The notes: generated by a model not told the origin, from the letters alone. DNA of 64,000 nucleotides from Psychrobacter glaciei (GCF_014652895.1 NZ_BMZR01000002.1:310001-374000), one strand, 5' to 3'. Positions 29,635-40,979 are shown, counted from the stretch's first letter. Translations and numbers: made by a program.

Positions 29635-29663
29635 GATACTTTGATACTTTGATACTTTGATAC
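29635..29663. repeat. 8-bp tandem repeat upstream of pth
   Basis: GATACTTT repeated three times and then GATAC, ending 45 bp before the pth start. A related TTCGATACGTC lies just upstream. Confidence 0.9.
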
Positions 29664-29707
29664 GCAAGCCTTACCACTCATTTATTAAACTCAAGCAGGA
29701 TGTTTTT

Positions 29708-30289
29708 ATGGCCATAAAGCTTATTGTCGGTCTTGGTAATCCTGGTCAGCAGTATATGTTTACGCGTCATAATGCAGGATTTTGGTTCGTCCATCATTTG
29801 GCCCAGCAGTTCAATATTGACCTGAGCCCTGACAAAAAATTCCATGGTGTCACAGGACGCGGGCAAATTCATGGGCACGATGTTCGTCTTTTGATGCCGC
29901 TGACTTTTATGAATAAATCTGGCGAATCCGTGGTACCCATGATCAATTTTTATGGCATCCATAATGATGAATTGTTGATCGCCCATGATGAGCTCGATAT
30001 CCCCGCTGGTAGTATCAAGCTAAAAACCGATGGTGGTCATGGTGGTCATAATGGTCTGCGCGATATCACGCCTCACATCGGCAATGATTTTCATCGCCTA
30101 CGTGTGGGTATCGGTCACCCTGGTCACAAATCTAAAGTCAGTGGGCATGTCCTTTCTAAAGCGTCTCCCGATGAGCAAATTGCCATTGATAGCGCATTAA
30201 CTGCTGCCTTTGAGGCCTTGCCGTTACTGCTAGGTGGTGATGTCGAAAAAGCACGTTCACAAATTAATGGCTTTAAATTACCCGAATAA
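29708..30289 (+). CDS. pth: Peptidyl-tRNA hydrolase
   Basis: Releases peptides from peptidyl-tRNAs that fall off the ribosome. 193 aa from the ATG at 29708, which has AGGA eight bases before it and gives the family start AIKLIVGLGNPGQQYMFTRHNAGF. The catalytic His is in RHNAG; the conserved Asn is in FMNKSGESV and the conserved Asp in HDELDIPAG. The frame is open upstream to 29657 but that extension is not part of the family. Confidence 0.96.
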   Translation: MAIKLIVGLGNPGQQYMFTRHNAGFWFVHHLAQQFNIDLSPDKKFHGVTGRGQIHGHDVRLLMPLTFMNKSGESVVPMINFYGIHNDELLIAHDELDIPAGSIKLKTDGGHGGHNGLRDITPHIGNDFHRLRVGIGHPGHKSKVSGHVLSKASPDEQIAIDSALTAAFEALPLLLGGDVEKARSQINGFKLPE

Positions 30290-30389
30290 TATAGTGGTGC
30301 GATTATAATGGCCTTTTATTTTGGCAGTTTTGTCCCCATTAACCTTTTGATTTAGTTATTTAATATCAGTTACGCTAAGGAAGCAACCT

Positions 30390-30770
30390 ATGCTACTTAA
30401 TATGCTTAAATGCAAATTACACCGTGCTCGCGTTACCCATGCCGAGCTTCATTATGAAGGCTCATGTGGTATCGATGGTGATCTGTTAGATCTTGCTGGT
30501 CTACGTGAAAATGAATCTATCGATATCTATAATGTGACCAATGGCAAGCGCTTTCGCACCTACGCTATTCGTGCTGAAGCAGGCTCTGGTATTATCTCGC
30601 TAAATGGTGCTGCGGCGCATATGGCAGATTTGGGTGATATCGTCATCATTTGTGCTTATGCGCATTTTGATGAAGTTGAAGCCTCAACGTATCAGCCAAA
30701 ACTGGTCTATTGTAATGAAGACAACACCGTAAAAGACACGGCAAATATCATTCCAGTACAAGTGGCTTAA
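30390..30770 (+). CDS. panD: Aspartate 1-decarboxylase (pyruvoyl enzyme)
   Basis: Makes beta-alanine for pantothenate and CoA synthesis. 126 aa, of normal length. The self-cleavage site is Gly-Ser in YEGSCGID, where serine becomes the pyruvoyl group. The downstream [14 protein letters not shown] and [10 protein letters not shown] segments match the family. AAGGAAGC gives the ribosome site. Confidence 0.95.
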   Translation: MLLNMLKCKLHRARVTHAELHYEGSCGIDGDLLDLAGLRENESIDIYNVTNGKRFRTYAIRAEAGSGIISLNGAAAHMADLGDIVIICAYAHFDEVEASTYQPKLVYCNEDNTVKDTANIIPVQVA

Positions 30771-30871
30771 GAAAATCACTTCAAATTTTGTTACATAAAG
30801 TATGGGTAAATACGTCATCATACAGTTGCTGTTGTTGTCAAAATCCCATTAAAATACTTGTACTTATATCG

Positions 30872-30906
30872 AAGCTGAATCCAGATTGTGATTCAGCTTT
30901 TTTTTA
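30872..30906 (+). terminator. Intrinsic terminator after panD
   Basis: AAGCTGAATC (30872-30881) pairs perfectly with GATTCAGCTT (30890-30899), followed by eight further T. Confidence 0.9.
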
Positions 30907-30980
30907 TGCCATTTTTATATGATGTAAGCTTATTCAACATCCAATATCTATTTTTTATCCCTAACGAAGGAGTTATCTAC

Positions 30981-31961
30981 ATGTGGTTGGCAGTCATTGC
31001 AATTTTGATTGGTCTAGCAATTTTGGTTTGGAGCGCTGATGTTTTTATTGATGGAGCGACCGCTTTAGCCATTAAGTTACGCATGCCAAGTTTTTTGATT
31101 GGCGTGATCATATTGGGGGTAGGCACATCCGCACCTGAGATGGTCGTCTCCGTGTTGGCCGCACTAGAAGGCAGTCCTGAGCTGGCATTAGGTAATGCTT
31201 ATGGCTCTAATATCATCAATATTGCTTTGGTATTGGGTGCAACCGTATTGATTAGCCCTATTATCATTCATAAAGGTGTCATAAAGCGCGATCTACCGAT
31301 ACTGGTAGTGATTACCGCATTGGCAGCATGGCAACTGCGTGACGGGCTGCTGAGCTTAACTGACGGGTTAGTATTATTAGGAATGCTAGTGCTCGTCTTA
31401 GGGATTCAAATCGTGCTGAGCTTACGCGAAGGCAAATCAAATGACGCCGATGCTATTACAGAAAGTTTGAGCGACACAGAGCACAATCATCCTAGCTTGA
31501 TGCGTGGGTTAGGCAGTTTACTGATTGGCTTGTCAATGCTGGTGGCAAGCTCGCAAGCCATTGTCTGGGGTGCGGTAGAGTTGGCAACGTTTTGGGGCTT
31601 AAGCGAGCTAATTATCGGCTTAACCATCGTTGCGGTTGGTACATCGCTGCCTGAATTGGTCGCCAGCTTGTCAGCAGCGCGTAAAGGCGAGCATGACATG
31701 GCCTTGGGCAATATCATTGGCTCTAATATCTTTAATACCTTAGGCGTCGTTGGTTTGGCCGCCCTCATCGCCCCCATCACTGCCAATCCGATTATCTTAT
31801 CGCGTGATATTTTAGCGATGGGGTTGATCACTCTATTACTCGTGGTATTGTGTGTTTTTGCCTTTATGACCAAGCGTCCATTTGGTCGTATATCTGGCGC
31901 GACCTTAGTCATGTTTTTCGTCGGCTATACTTTATGGCTGATGCAGACAGCCAATATGTAA
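30981..31961 (+). CDS. Calcium/sodium antiporter, CaCA family (YrbG-like)
   Basis: A 326-aa inner-membrane exchanger with two inverted halves, each carrying the CaCA alpha repeat: GVGTSAPEMVVSVLAALEG with GNAYGSNIINIALVLG, and VGTSLPELVASLSAARKG with GNIIGSNIFNTLGVVG. The acidic residues in these repeats bind the cation. A His/Asp-rich loop joins the halves. The ATG at 30981 was chosen because AAGGAG precedes it; an upstream extension would run through the panD terminator. Confidence 0.9.
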   Translation: MWLAVIAILIGLAILVWSADVFIDGATALAIKLRMPSFLIGVIILGVGTSAPEMVVSVLAALEGSPELALGNAYGSNIINIALVLGATVLISPIIIHKGVIKRDLPILVVITALAAWQLRDGLLSLTDGLVLLGMLVLVLGIQIVLSLREGKSNDADAITESLSDTEHNHPSLMRGLGSLLIGLSMLVASSQAIVWGAVELATFWGLSELIIGLTIVAVGTSLPELVASLSAARKGEHDMALGNIIGSNIFNTLGVVGLAALIAPITANPIILSRDILAMGLITLLLVVLCVFAFMTKRPFGRISGATLVMFFVGYTLWLMQTANM

Positions 31962-32003
31962 CGCTTAAAGTGTGTTGACAGACTATGGCGATGATAATGC
32001 GGT

Positions 32004-32657
32004 TTATTTTCCTTGCTTGCGGTTTCTAATGACCCGCCATAGTCCTTCATTCTCTGTTTTTGGCATTTTTAACGTGATGGTATTTGATAGCATATCTTGC
32101 ACCGCGAGACCACGCGGGTTGAAGAAGCAAAAAGCATAATTAAAGATAAAGCCCAAAAAAGCACTGGTTAATAAGATAGCCCGTGAGCCATCGATGACAC
32201 TACCAATGATGCCAAATATGAGTGGCATGATAAAGGCGGCTAAAATGCGCTTAAAGGACTGACCCCACGTCAGTAAATGACCGCTATTATTGACCGTTTT
32301 TAAGCGCCACGTCTGCATGCCTAACGTCTGCCCACCGCGACGCCAAAATATCCCGTAGAACCCCACCAGCGTCAGTATAAAAGACGGCGTCATAATAAAG
32401 TTTTGATACCATGTCGGCAGCGACTGCGCTTGTGAGGACTCGCTACCCGTCTCCATAGTCATAAGTGTGCCAATCACCGTCAGCAAAGTCCCTACCAAAA
32501 ATAACAACGCTAAAATCAGCATCCCATCATAAAGGATCGCTGCCATACGAGTGCTAGGTTTGGCAATCGTTGGTTCTTCAATTTCAGGGGCGCGAGGCAT
32601 GGAGGTTTTTGGTGGCAATTTGGCTTTATTAGCCGCTTTTGACGACGATTTTGACAT
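32004..32657 (-). CDS. RDD family membrane protein
   Basis: A 217-aa protein. After about 40 basic and proline-containing residues comes the RDD core: MAAILYDGMLILALLFL (first helix with its Arg/Asp region, here RMAAILYD), a middle helix, and the GQTLGMQTWRLKTVNNSG turn, followed by two more hydrophobic segments. RDD proteins are small integral membrane proteins; some are proposed cation antiporters, most are untested. The start at 32657 skips an upstream six-residue in-frame extension. Confidence 0.82.
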   Translation of the reverse strand: MSKSSSKAANKAKLPPKTSMPRAPEIEEPTIAKPSTRMAAILYDGMLILALLFLVGTLLTVIGTLMTMETGSESSQAQSLPTWYQNFIMTPSFILTLVGFYGIFWRRGGQTLGMQTWRLKTVNNSGHLLTWGQSFKRILAAFIMPLIFGIIGSVIDGSRAILLTSAFLGFIFNYAFCFFNPRGLAVQDMLSNTITLKMPKTENEGLWRVIRNRKQGK

Positions 32658-32934
32658 GATACAAGCCCATAGCAAGCGAAAAATAGAGCGCTCATTGTAC
32701 CGTAATTCAGGCGCTTATCGTACATTATGATGAGAGAAGACGTCAGATGCAAAAGACTGTTTATTCAAATTTAGAGGGAGGATGACAAGTAGGACATGGC
32801 TTTATAATATAAATAGTGGCTTTATGAATAGTAGTTTTATAAAAACTGTAGACATAAAAAAATCGCCAAATTGTCATAAGACAGGCGATTATTTTAATGT
32901 TTCTTTAACTGGGTTAAAGAAGTGATAATGCAAA

Positions 32935-33011
32935 TGGTGCGCTTGGAGAGATTCGAACTCCCGACCCCTTAGTTCGTAGCCAAGTGCTCTATCCAACTGA
33001 GCTACAAGCGC
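32935..33011 (-). tRNA. tRNA-Arg (anticodon ACG)
   Basis: 77 bases with encoded CCA. On the minus strand the acceptor arms are GCGCTTG and CAAGCGC with discriminator A; the anticodon arm CTTGG-CTACGAA-CTAAG gives ACG. It follows tRNA-Ser(GCT), the same pair as serV-argV in enterics. Confidence 0.95.
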
Positions 33012-33187
33012 GTACTTTGCACATCATTCACTACGCAGTAAATAACTTTGTAGTAAATTAGGTTGGTCATTATATAGATAATATCGCTTGTGTCAACATC
33101 TTTATTCATTAAAATCAAATTACTTTTTAAATGATAAAAAATCAACCACTACTTTTTGCGATACTACTCTAAAAATAACACTATAAA

Positions 33188-33277
33188 TGGAGGTGAAGGA
33201 GGGATTCGAACCCTCGATACGCGCAAACGTATGGTTCCTTAGCAGGGAACTGGTTTCAGCCACTCACCCACTTCACC
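33188..33277 (-). tRNA. tRNA-Ser (anticodon GCT)
   Basis: 90 bases with encoded CCA. Acceptor arms are GGTGAAG and CTTCACC on the minus strand, anticodon arm TTCCC-TGCTAAG-GGAA, and a long variable arm CATACGTTTGCGCGTATCG typical of serine tRNA. The discriminator base reads T, whereas G is usual for bacterial tRNA-Ser. Confidence 0.93.
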
Positions 33278-34537
<1,260 letters not shown>

Positions 34538-34550
34538 ACGATAAATAAAA

Positions 34551-34583
34551 AAAGACGCTCTATATTAATAGAGCGTCTTTTTT
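34551..34583. terminator. Bidirectional intrinsic terminator
   Basis: GACGCTCTAT (34554-34563) pairs perfectly with ATAGAGCGTC (34568-34577), with A and T runs on each side. It is shared by the converging thiD and yggT genes. Confidence 0.92.
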
Positions 34584-34618
34584 AGCGAATCTTTTCTTAG
34601 CTTTCTGTCTTTACTTTA

Positions 34619-35188
34619 CTAGCCCAACATCGGCATAAAGCTCGCTGCCAAACCACCAATGAGCATTTCGAGCAAAATAAAAGCAAAAAAGGCGACCATA
34701 GGTGACAAGTCAAGCATGCCTAAATTTGGTGTGATACGGCGAAAGGGCGCTAAGATTGGCTCAGCCAAATTAATGATGATGCCAATAATAGGATGCTCAG
34801 ATTTAGTGAACACGACAATCCAGCTCACAATAATAGAACCGATGACCAAATAGCGACACATGCGCAAAAAGTCTAATATCAAGCTGATGGTACCCGTAAA
34901 AAATAGCGGGACAGGTGCGATGCCTTTATGGGTCAGCGCGGCTTTACCAGAGATATCAATCAGGCGTATCAAAAACATCAGCACGATGGCGGCAATACTG
35001 ATACGACCTTGCCCGACAGTTGGGAAAATACGCCCAAACACATCGACGATATGAGTCGCTTTGTAAGCCGGAGCAATCATCGGATTGCTAGCATCCATCC
35101 CTGCAAACTGCAGCATAAAACGGATGAAGACCAACATCATAGCGAAGGTGGTGACCAAATCAAAAATTTGAAATAACAGGTTGTTCAT
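34619..35188 (-). CDS. yggT: YggT family membrane protein
   Basis: A 189-aa protein with two YggT repeats of hydrophobic helices: MLVFIRFMLQFAGMDASNPM in the first half and the conserved SEHPIIGIIINLAEPILAPFRRITPNLGMLDLSPMVAFF pattern in the second. Family members lie next to proC across many bacteria and are linked to osmotic stress and membrane-protein function, without an established reaction. ProC lies directly upstream on the same strand. Confidence 0.88.
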   Translation of the reverse strand: MNNLLFQIFDLVTTFAMMLVFIRFMLQFAGMDASNPMIAPAYKATHIVDVFGRIFPTVGQGRISIAAIVLMFLIRLIDISGKAALTHKGIAPVPLFFTGTISLILDFLRMCRYLVIGSIIVSWIVVFTKSEHPIIGIIINLAEPILAPFRRITPNLGMLDLSPMVAFFAFILLEMLIGGLAASFMPMLG

Positions 35189-35320
35189 GAATTGCTACTC
35201 AATGGGCTTGTACGCTAATAACAACAAAATTAATAAAAGACGAATAATCGAGACCAGTATTAACCATTTATGATGACAGCCACTCTCAAAGTGGCTGGTT
35301 GTATCTGGTGGCTATTGGTA

Positions 35321-36151
35321 TTATTTCATCTCTTCGCTAAGCGCTTGGCTACGGTCATAACAAGCTTGCATGGCTTCACCGATTTGGCGACCAATCTCAT
35401 TGGCTTGCATTGATTCTACCGCAGCTTGAGTCGTACCGTTCGGTGACGTGACTTTGCGGCGTAGCTCAGCAGGCGCATCATCACTATCCATTGCCATTTT
35501 TGCCGCGCCTAGCATGGTTTGCATGGCCAATGCTGAGGCTTGTTCTTTATCTAAACCTAAAGCAACTGCCCCATCGACCATCGATTCGATGATATAAAAC
35601 ATATATGCTGGCGCTGACCCTGACACGGCTGTGACTGCATGCATATGCTCTTCCTCATCAACCCACATGACCAGACCCGACGCTTCCATCACCGCGGTTG
35701 CTAACTGCTTTTGTTCCGTAGAGATATCATCCGTACCATACAGACCGGTCGCACCCATCTGAATCATGGCAGGTGTATTTGGCATCGCGCGCACGATGTT
35801 ACTATAGCCACCTAGCATGCCTGACAAAATATCCGTCGATAAACCTGCCGCGACCGAAATCACCAATTGCTTGTCTAACACATCGGCAAAAGCGCTCACA
35901 ACCGGTTTCATCACTTGCGGTTTTACTGCCAGTACCACAATGTCAGCATCGATAATAGCAGCAGTTGCATCTACAGTGGGGTCAACCGTATTCAACCCTT
36001 TAGCAGCCAGTTGCTCGCGAGCCTCGCTACTAGGATCAGCAACAGTAATTAAACTCGGTTTAATACCGCAGCTCACAAGCCCGCTAATCAAAGCCTGCGC
36101 CATATTTCCGCCACCGATGAAGCTAATTTTCTTATTATCTAATACTGACAT
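35321..36151 (-). CDS. proC: Pyrroline-5-carboxylate reductase
   Basis: Last step of proline synthesis, reducing P5C with NAD(P)H. 276 aa. The N-terminal Rossmann motif is FIGGGNMAQALI; the conserved VRAMPNTPAMIQMGATGLY and the C-terminal signature LRRKVTSPNGTTQAAVESM are present. It precedes yggT on the same strand, a common pairing. Confidence 0.95.
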   Translation of the reverse strand: MSVLDNKKISFIGGGNMAQALISGLVSCGIKPSLITVADPSSEAREQLAAKGLNTVDPTVDATAAIIDADIVVLAVKPQVMKPVVSAFADVLDKQLVISVAAGLSTDILSGMLGGYSNIVRAMPNTPAMIQMGATGLYGTDDISTEQKQLATAVMEASGLVMWVDEEEHMHAVTAVSGSAPAYMFYIIESMVDGAVALGLDKEQASALAMQTMLGAAKMAMDSDDAPAELRRKVTSPNGTTQAAVESMQANEIGRQIGEAMQACYDRSQALSEEMK

Positions 36152-36327
36152 ACATGTCTCCTACTCAAAAAATTCAAAGGTAATCAAAGTAACATAATGG
36201 TATTTAAAATGACACTCAGTTTACCATACTGCTACTACGACCGTTTGATAAATTCAAAGTACCCGTTATGCTCGTTATGCTGTCGCGCCTAATGCTATCG
36301 TTACATTAGAATGAACTCAGTAATTAT

Positions 36328-37893
36328 TCAGACTCTCTTATTTAGGCTGAGATTACTCTCAATATATTTTGCCAACTGATTGTCGTCGAAATGAATACCT
36401 GAATGATCACTCCCTAGCACCCAACTTTCAAATGGCGATACTAGCAATAACGGCAATTCTTCATCTGTATGAATACACATTACACTAACCACTATTAAAC
36501 TCTCACGCAACCATGATGGAATGCCCAACGTTTGATACAGTTTTTTTCCTGATTGTGGGCGCGATGCCAATGCAGTCTGTAAGCGCTGCTTGCGATCTAG
36601 TGCTGTTATCTTCACTACTGTCTGTAACGCATGCTCATCTTCCGTATTGTCTAATAACTGTGTCAATGCCTGAGGTGATATCTGCAACTGCCAAGTAAAG
36701 TCAGTGCTCGTTCGTAAATGAATCGGTGCCAAATTATTCTCAGATAAGCCATTGCTAGAAATGTTGGACAGATTGGCAGGGGCTAACGTTTGGGTTTGGT
36801 CATTGAGCGGCATGTTAAGCCATGCCAACCAATCATTGCTTAGACGATAAAGCTGCTGCCGATAACGACGAAGAGTATAAGACTGCTTACGACCTTGCCA
36901 AAACAGTTCCGTTTGGTGATCATTATTATCACGTTGGCTTAGATGTAGTACCTCATCGACTAGCTGCTTAGCGGGCGGTAATGGCTCATCTTGACCCAAC
37001 CAATAATGCAATAATTGACGCTTCCGATAGAGTGGTAGTTTCTGTAGCTCATCAATATTTAGCACACGTTGTGCGGGTGGTAGCTGTAGCGAACTAATAG
37101 CTGTGTGATGCATGTCTTTTGCTGATTGAGCGCTGACAGTCGCTTGTGCATCGCTTAGTAGCTGCGCACTTCGAGCAATATTTTCGATGACGTTGGGATT
37201 GTATTTGGTCAATGCTGGCATGATATCACGGCGCAATCCACTCCGCACATTATCGCCCGCATCATTGGTCGGGTCGTCGATATAGGGCAGTTTTAAATGC
37301 TGGGCATAGGTGCTAATACTGGCACGTTGGACGGTCAGCCAAGGCCGCCATAGTGCCATACGATGTGTGCCCTGCGTTTGGATGCACCACGGCTGTATGC
37401 CTGAGAGCCCATTCACCCCAGCGCCCTGAATCAGCCGCATCAATACCGTTTCTGCTTGGTCATCGGCATGATGCGCTAAGAGCAACACATCATCTTGATT
37501 GAGTTGCGCTCGCATGACACCGTAGCGTGCTTGCCGTGCCGCCTGCTCATCATGACCGTTCACTTGCGCATGTAAAATCTGACACGGTATTTTTTGCACC
37601 TCTGCCCAATCAGCGACATGTTTCGCCCAAGCACCACTATCCGCTTGCAAACCATGATTCACATGCAGAAGTTGGGGTAAAAATGGCAATTTACCTTGGC
37701 GATAGAGTTGCACACACAATGCCGCCAGTGCCAATGAATCGCGCCCGCCACTACAAGCCAGCCAAAGCCGTCGACCATGCAGCTGCTCACTGTACTCAGC
37801 CAAACTGGTCAATAACGCGGTTGCTAGTGTCTCATCGACTGGCAAATCGGCAATTGATTTAATAGGATGCGAGATGATTGCGCTGCTGGTCAT
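36328..37893 (-). CDS. tilS: tRNA(Ile)-lysidine synthase
   Basis: Converts the wobble C of tRNA-Ile(CAU) to lysidine so that it reads AUA. 521 aa. PP-loop SGGRDSLALAALC at residue about 47, the HVNHGLQADS motif, HHADDQAETVLMRLIQGAGVNGLSG, and the TilS substrate-binding and C-terminal domains including RSGKKLYQTLG-like QSGKKLYQTLGIPSWLR. It lies downstream of accA; a terminator-like hairpin separates them. Confidence 0.94.
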   Translation of the reverse strand: MTSSAIISHPIKSIADLPVDETLATALLTSLAEYSEQLHGRRLWLACSGGRDSLALAALCVQLYRQGKLPFLPQLLHVNHGLQADSGAWAKHVADWAEVQKIPCQILHAQVNGHDEQAARQARYGVMRAQLNQDDVLLLAHHADDQAETVLMRLIQGAGVNGLSGIQPWCIQTQGTHRMALWRPWLTVQRASISTYAQHLKLPYIDDPTNDAGDNVRSGLRRDIMPALTKYNPNVIENIARSAQLLSDAQATVSAQSAKDMHHTAISSLQLPPAQRVLNIDELQKLPLYRKRQLLHYWLGQDEPLPPAKQLVDEVLHLSQRDNNDHQTELFWQGRKQSYTLRRYRQQLYRLSNDWLAWLNMPLNDQTQTLAPANLSNISSNGLSENNLAPIHLRTSTDFTWQLQISPQALTQLLDNTEDEHALQTVVKITALDRKQRLQTALASRPQSGKKLYQTLGIPSWLRESLIVVSVMCIHTDEELPLLLVSPFESWVLGSDHSGIHFDDNQLAKYIESNLSLNKRV

Positions 37894-37943
37894 AATCAGC
37901 CTTATTTGTAGTTACGTTAGATGCTTCATATACTAACAGCCAT

Positions 37944-37970
37944 AAAAAAACGCGCCATTAAATGACACGT
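37944..37970 (-). terminator. Intrinsic terminator between accA and tilS
   Basis: On the minus strand ACGTGTCAT pairs with ATGGCGCGT (two G-U pairs) and is followed by seven T (37950-37944). It lies about 90 bp beyond the accA stop and 50 bp before the tilS start. Confidence 0.7.
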
Positions 37971-38060
37971 TTTTATTTTAGCATTAAGATTCAGGCTCTA
38001 ATATGAAAAGCCTATTATTAAGTAGTAGAGACTTAACAATAAAGGCGCCGTAGCAACCAA

Positions 38061-38864
38061 TTAAGCAGGCAACATCACTTCTGAGTTGAAAGACTTTAGC
38101 TTCTCATAGCGCAGCTCGCAACGCTCATGCGCATCTAAATCCTTAAGCTCATCTAACTGCTCAGCAATGAGTGCTTTCAATGCAGTCATGACTGGCTGTG
38201 GCTGAATATGAGCGCCTTCGCCCTCTTCGATGACGGCATCAATTAAACCCATTTGATATAAATTAATGGCATTTAATTTTAAGGCTTCACTGGCATCTTG
38301 TGCTTTTTCGGCCGTTTTCCACAAGATAGAGGCACAGCCTTCCGGAGAGATAACTGAGTAAATACTGTTTTGCAGCATATTTACCTTATCACCCACACCA
38401 ATCGCTAATGCGCCACCTGAACCACCTTCACCGATAATGGTCACGATAATAGGTACTTTTAAGCTAGAAAACACTGCGATGCTTTCGGCAATGGCTTGCG
38501 CTTGTCCACGCTCTTCCGCGCCGATACCAGGGTACGCGCCTTGAGTATCAACAAAGGTCATCACAGGAATATTAAAGCGCTCCGCCATTTTTACCAAGCG
38601 AATGACTTTGCGATAGCCTTCAGGATTGGCCATACCAAAGTTATGCGCGATACGCTCGCGAGTACTGCGACCGCGATGTTGACCAATCACCATTACTGGC
38701 ATACCGTCAAAGCGCGCAAGCCCGCCCAAGATGGCTTTATCATCAGCAAACGCACGGTCGCCGTGCAGCTCATCAAATTCGGTAAACAGCTGATTAACAT
38801 AGTCCATAAATAATGGACGCTTGGCGTGCCGTGCAAGCTGCACACTATCCCAGACAGTGCTCAT
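38061..38864 (-). CDS. accA: Acetyl-CoA carboxylase carboxyltransferase, alpha subunit
   Basis: With AccD it transfers the carboxyl group from biotin to acetyl-CoA, the first step of fatty-acid synthesis. 267 aa, lacking about 50 N-terminal helical residues present in E. coli AccA and beginning [17 protein letters not shown]. The family motifs [34 protein letters not shown] and [16 protein letters not shown] are intact, so it should be active; a similar short form occurs in Acinetobacter. Confidence 0.93.
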   Translation of the reverse strand: MSTVWDSVQLARHAKRPLFMDYVNQLFTEFDELHGDRAFADDKAILGGLARFDGMPVMVIGQHRGRSTRERIAHNFGMANPEGYRKVIRLVKMAERFNIPVMTFVDTQGAYPGIGAEERGQAQAIAESIAVFSSLKVPIIVTIIGEGGSGGALAIGVGDKVNMLQNSIYSVISPEGCASILWKTAEKAQDASEALKLNAINLYQMGLIDAVIEEGEGAHIQPQPVMTALKALIAEQLDELKDLDAHERCELRYEKLKSFNSEVMLPA

Positions 38865-39062
38865 AGACCTTTCCCTTTAATAATTATATTTAACAATAGC
38901 ATCGTTATCGGTTTGTAGATAATAAAAGTACAGTTGTAAACTCAATAGAAGCTATAGTAGCACATCTTAAATGGCATGACATTACTGACCAAGCCGCTTT
39001 TGTTACGTTAATCTGTAGCTTACTCATCACAATAGTAACGACTCAATGCTAGCGCTCAGCAC

Positions 39063-40589
39063 TTATGCCTCGACCACGCTTAACGTCACGCCCCACTTAG
39101 CAAACTGCTCGACCTCATTATGCAAATCTGACAATAGAAAAGCATAATGCTCATTGTTATCGGTCACTGTGATTTGCCAGCAGTTGGTATCAATGACTTG
39201 AAGCTGCAACGTTGGTAGTTCGTTATCGCTACGGCTGTGATGCGCGAGTACTGCTAACCGTAACAATAAGCATAGATAAACCAGCGAATCACCGCCAATA
39301 GTACAAGTCTGCTCTAACATATCCGACTTGAGCTTGCGACGATGATTGAGCATCAGCTGCGCCATACGCTTTTGATCTACTTGTGAAAACCCTGGAATAT
39401 CAGAGTGTTCAAGCAAGTAAGCGCTGTGTTTGTGGTAGCTGCTATGGCTAATCGCCAATCCTATCTCATGTAAAAACGCCGCTCGCCTGAGCAAATCGCA
39501 ATCGTCGCTACTGAGTGACAGCTTCGCCTTCACTTGCTCAAACAGATTACGACTGGTTTTTACCACCTGCTTGGCTTGTTTTTTATCCCCTGAATAGCGT
39601 TTAATCAGCGCGAGCACACTACGGTCACGCACATCTTCACTAGCAAAGCGCCCGAGCATGTCATACATGACGCCTTCGCGTAACGCGCCATCAGAATAGG
39701 TCATGGTTTCAATGCCCAGCACTTTCATAACTGCACGCAGCACTGCCACGCCTGCAGGGAAGACGGCCTTGCGATGCTCCTTAACCCCTTCAAGCTCAAT
39801 ATCATTGACATTGCCAATCTTAATCAATAGTTTTTCTAGTTTTTTGACGCCTTTATAAGTAATGCGTTCTTGCTCATCCGCCCAACCTTTAGAGACAAGC
39901 ACGTTACGCACTGCTTTAATTGTGCCACTGGATCCAACCACGCTGCTCCAGCCCGTCTTTTGATAGCGCCCGTTAATCGCCAATACTTCTTTGCGTGCGC
40001 CTGATATGGCATTGTTAAACGCTTCTTTGGTAATCTGCCCGTCATCAAAATATCTTTTGGTAAAGGCAACGCAGCCCATTTGTAAGCTTTCGGTCAATAG
40101 CGGATCGAACTCTTGACCAATGATGAACTCGGTCGAACCACCACCGATATCGACGACCAAACGCTTATCGCTACTAGCATTGGTGTGTGACACGCCCAAA
40201 TAAATCAAACGTGCCTCTTCTCGTCCAGCGATGATTTCAATCGGCTTGGGTAAGATTTTATTGGCACGGGTAATAAAGTCATTCGCATTCTTAGCTTGGC
40301 GCAGAGCATTGGTCGCCACCACGCGGATGCGCTCGGCAGGCACCGAATCGAGGCGAGCCACAAACCGACTTAAGCACTCAAGTCCGCGCTGCTCAGCTGC
40401 CGCCTCCAAGATATTATTTTTATCCAATCCTGCCGCCAACTGCACCTTTTCAGACATGGAAACCACTTTTCGTACCTCACCATGATCGAGACGCGCAATG
40501 GCCAAATGAAAGCTGTTCGAACCAATATCAATGGCCGCCATCATTTCATCTTCGGCGATTGGTGGGTTTGCTAAATAGTCATTAGGCAT
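39063..40589 (-). CDS. ppx: Exopolyphosphatase (Ppx/GppA family)
   Basis: Removes terminal phosphate from polyphosphate, or from pppGpp in the GppA subgroup. 508 aa, two ASKHA-fold domains plus a C-terminal HD-like domain. AAIDIGSNSFHLAIARL is the phosphate 1 motif; VVDIGGGSTEFIIG the phosphate 2 motif; GREEARLIYLGV and SDGALREGVMYDML are family segments. The HD-like part holds AAFLHEIGLAISHSSYHKHS. Length and C-terminal domain favour Ppx. Confidence 0.9.
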   Translation of the reverse strand: MPNDYLANPPIAEDEMMAAIDIGSNSFHLAIARLDHGEVRKVVSMSEKVQLAAGLDKNNILEAAAEQRGLECLSRFVARLDSVPAERIRVVATNALRQAKNANDFITRANKILPKPIEIIAGREEARLIYLGVSHTNASSDKRLVVDIGGGSTEFIIGQEFDPLLTESLQMGCVAFTKRYFDDGQITKEAFNNAISGARKEVLAINGRYQKTGWSSVVGSSGTIKAVRNVLVSKGWADEQERITYKGVKKLEKLLIKIGNVNDIELEGVKEHRKAVFPAGVAVLRAVMKVLGIETMTYSDGALREGVMYDMLGRFASEDVRDRSVLALIKRYSGDKKQAKQVVKTSRNLFEQVKAKLSLSSDDCDLLRRAAFLHEIGLAISHSSYHKHSAYLLEHSDIPGFSQVDQKRMAQLMLNHRRKLKSDMLEQTCTIGGDSLVYLCLLLRLAVLAHHSRSDNELPTLQLQVIDTNCWQITVTDNNEHYAFLLSDLHNEVEQFAKWGVTLSVVEA

Positions 40590-40979
40590 AGGAGATATCG
40601 TTACCGTGTTAGATAAAAAGGATAGGATATTTGCTGAAATATAAGAAAATTGCTCTATGAATAGCTTATATCACTGAACGAATCACAGCGAGTTTCGCCA
40701 TTAAAGCATTTATGCCAAACACTGGCAAGTAAGACGCACACTTGGCTAAAGCCCCACACCAGCACAGACAAGTAGAGCACATTTGGCGCTTGTGTTAATC
40801 AGGGTGATTTGCTACATTAAAAACCATAAATATTATAATAAAGAACAAGCACTTACTTATCCATTCTAATTTTCTATTAAACCAATCCGTGCTCATCGCA
40901 TAGTAAAACCGGTCGGCTTTGGTAACAAAAAGCGCCACGGACGGATGATTAATAAATAACCCGCAAGGAAGCGACGACG
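40590..40979. other. Divergent intergenic region, ppx / Mpo1-like gene
   Basis: 390 bp without a supported gene; an AAGGAAG ribosome site lies at its right end. No clear promoter or structured RNA was recognised. Confidence 0.4.

Noticed and set aside
29635..29663. CRISPR-like repeat
   Set aside because: Units are 8 bp with no spacers, so it is a simple tandem repeat. No CRISPR array or cas gene was seen anywhere in the window.
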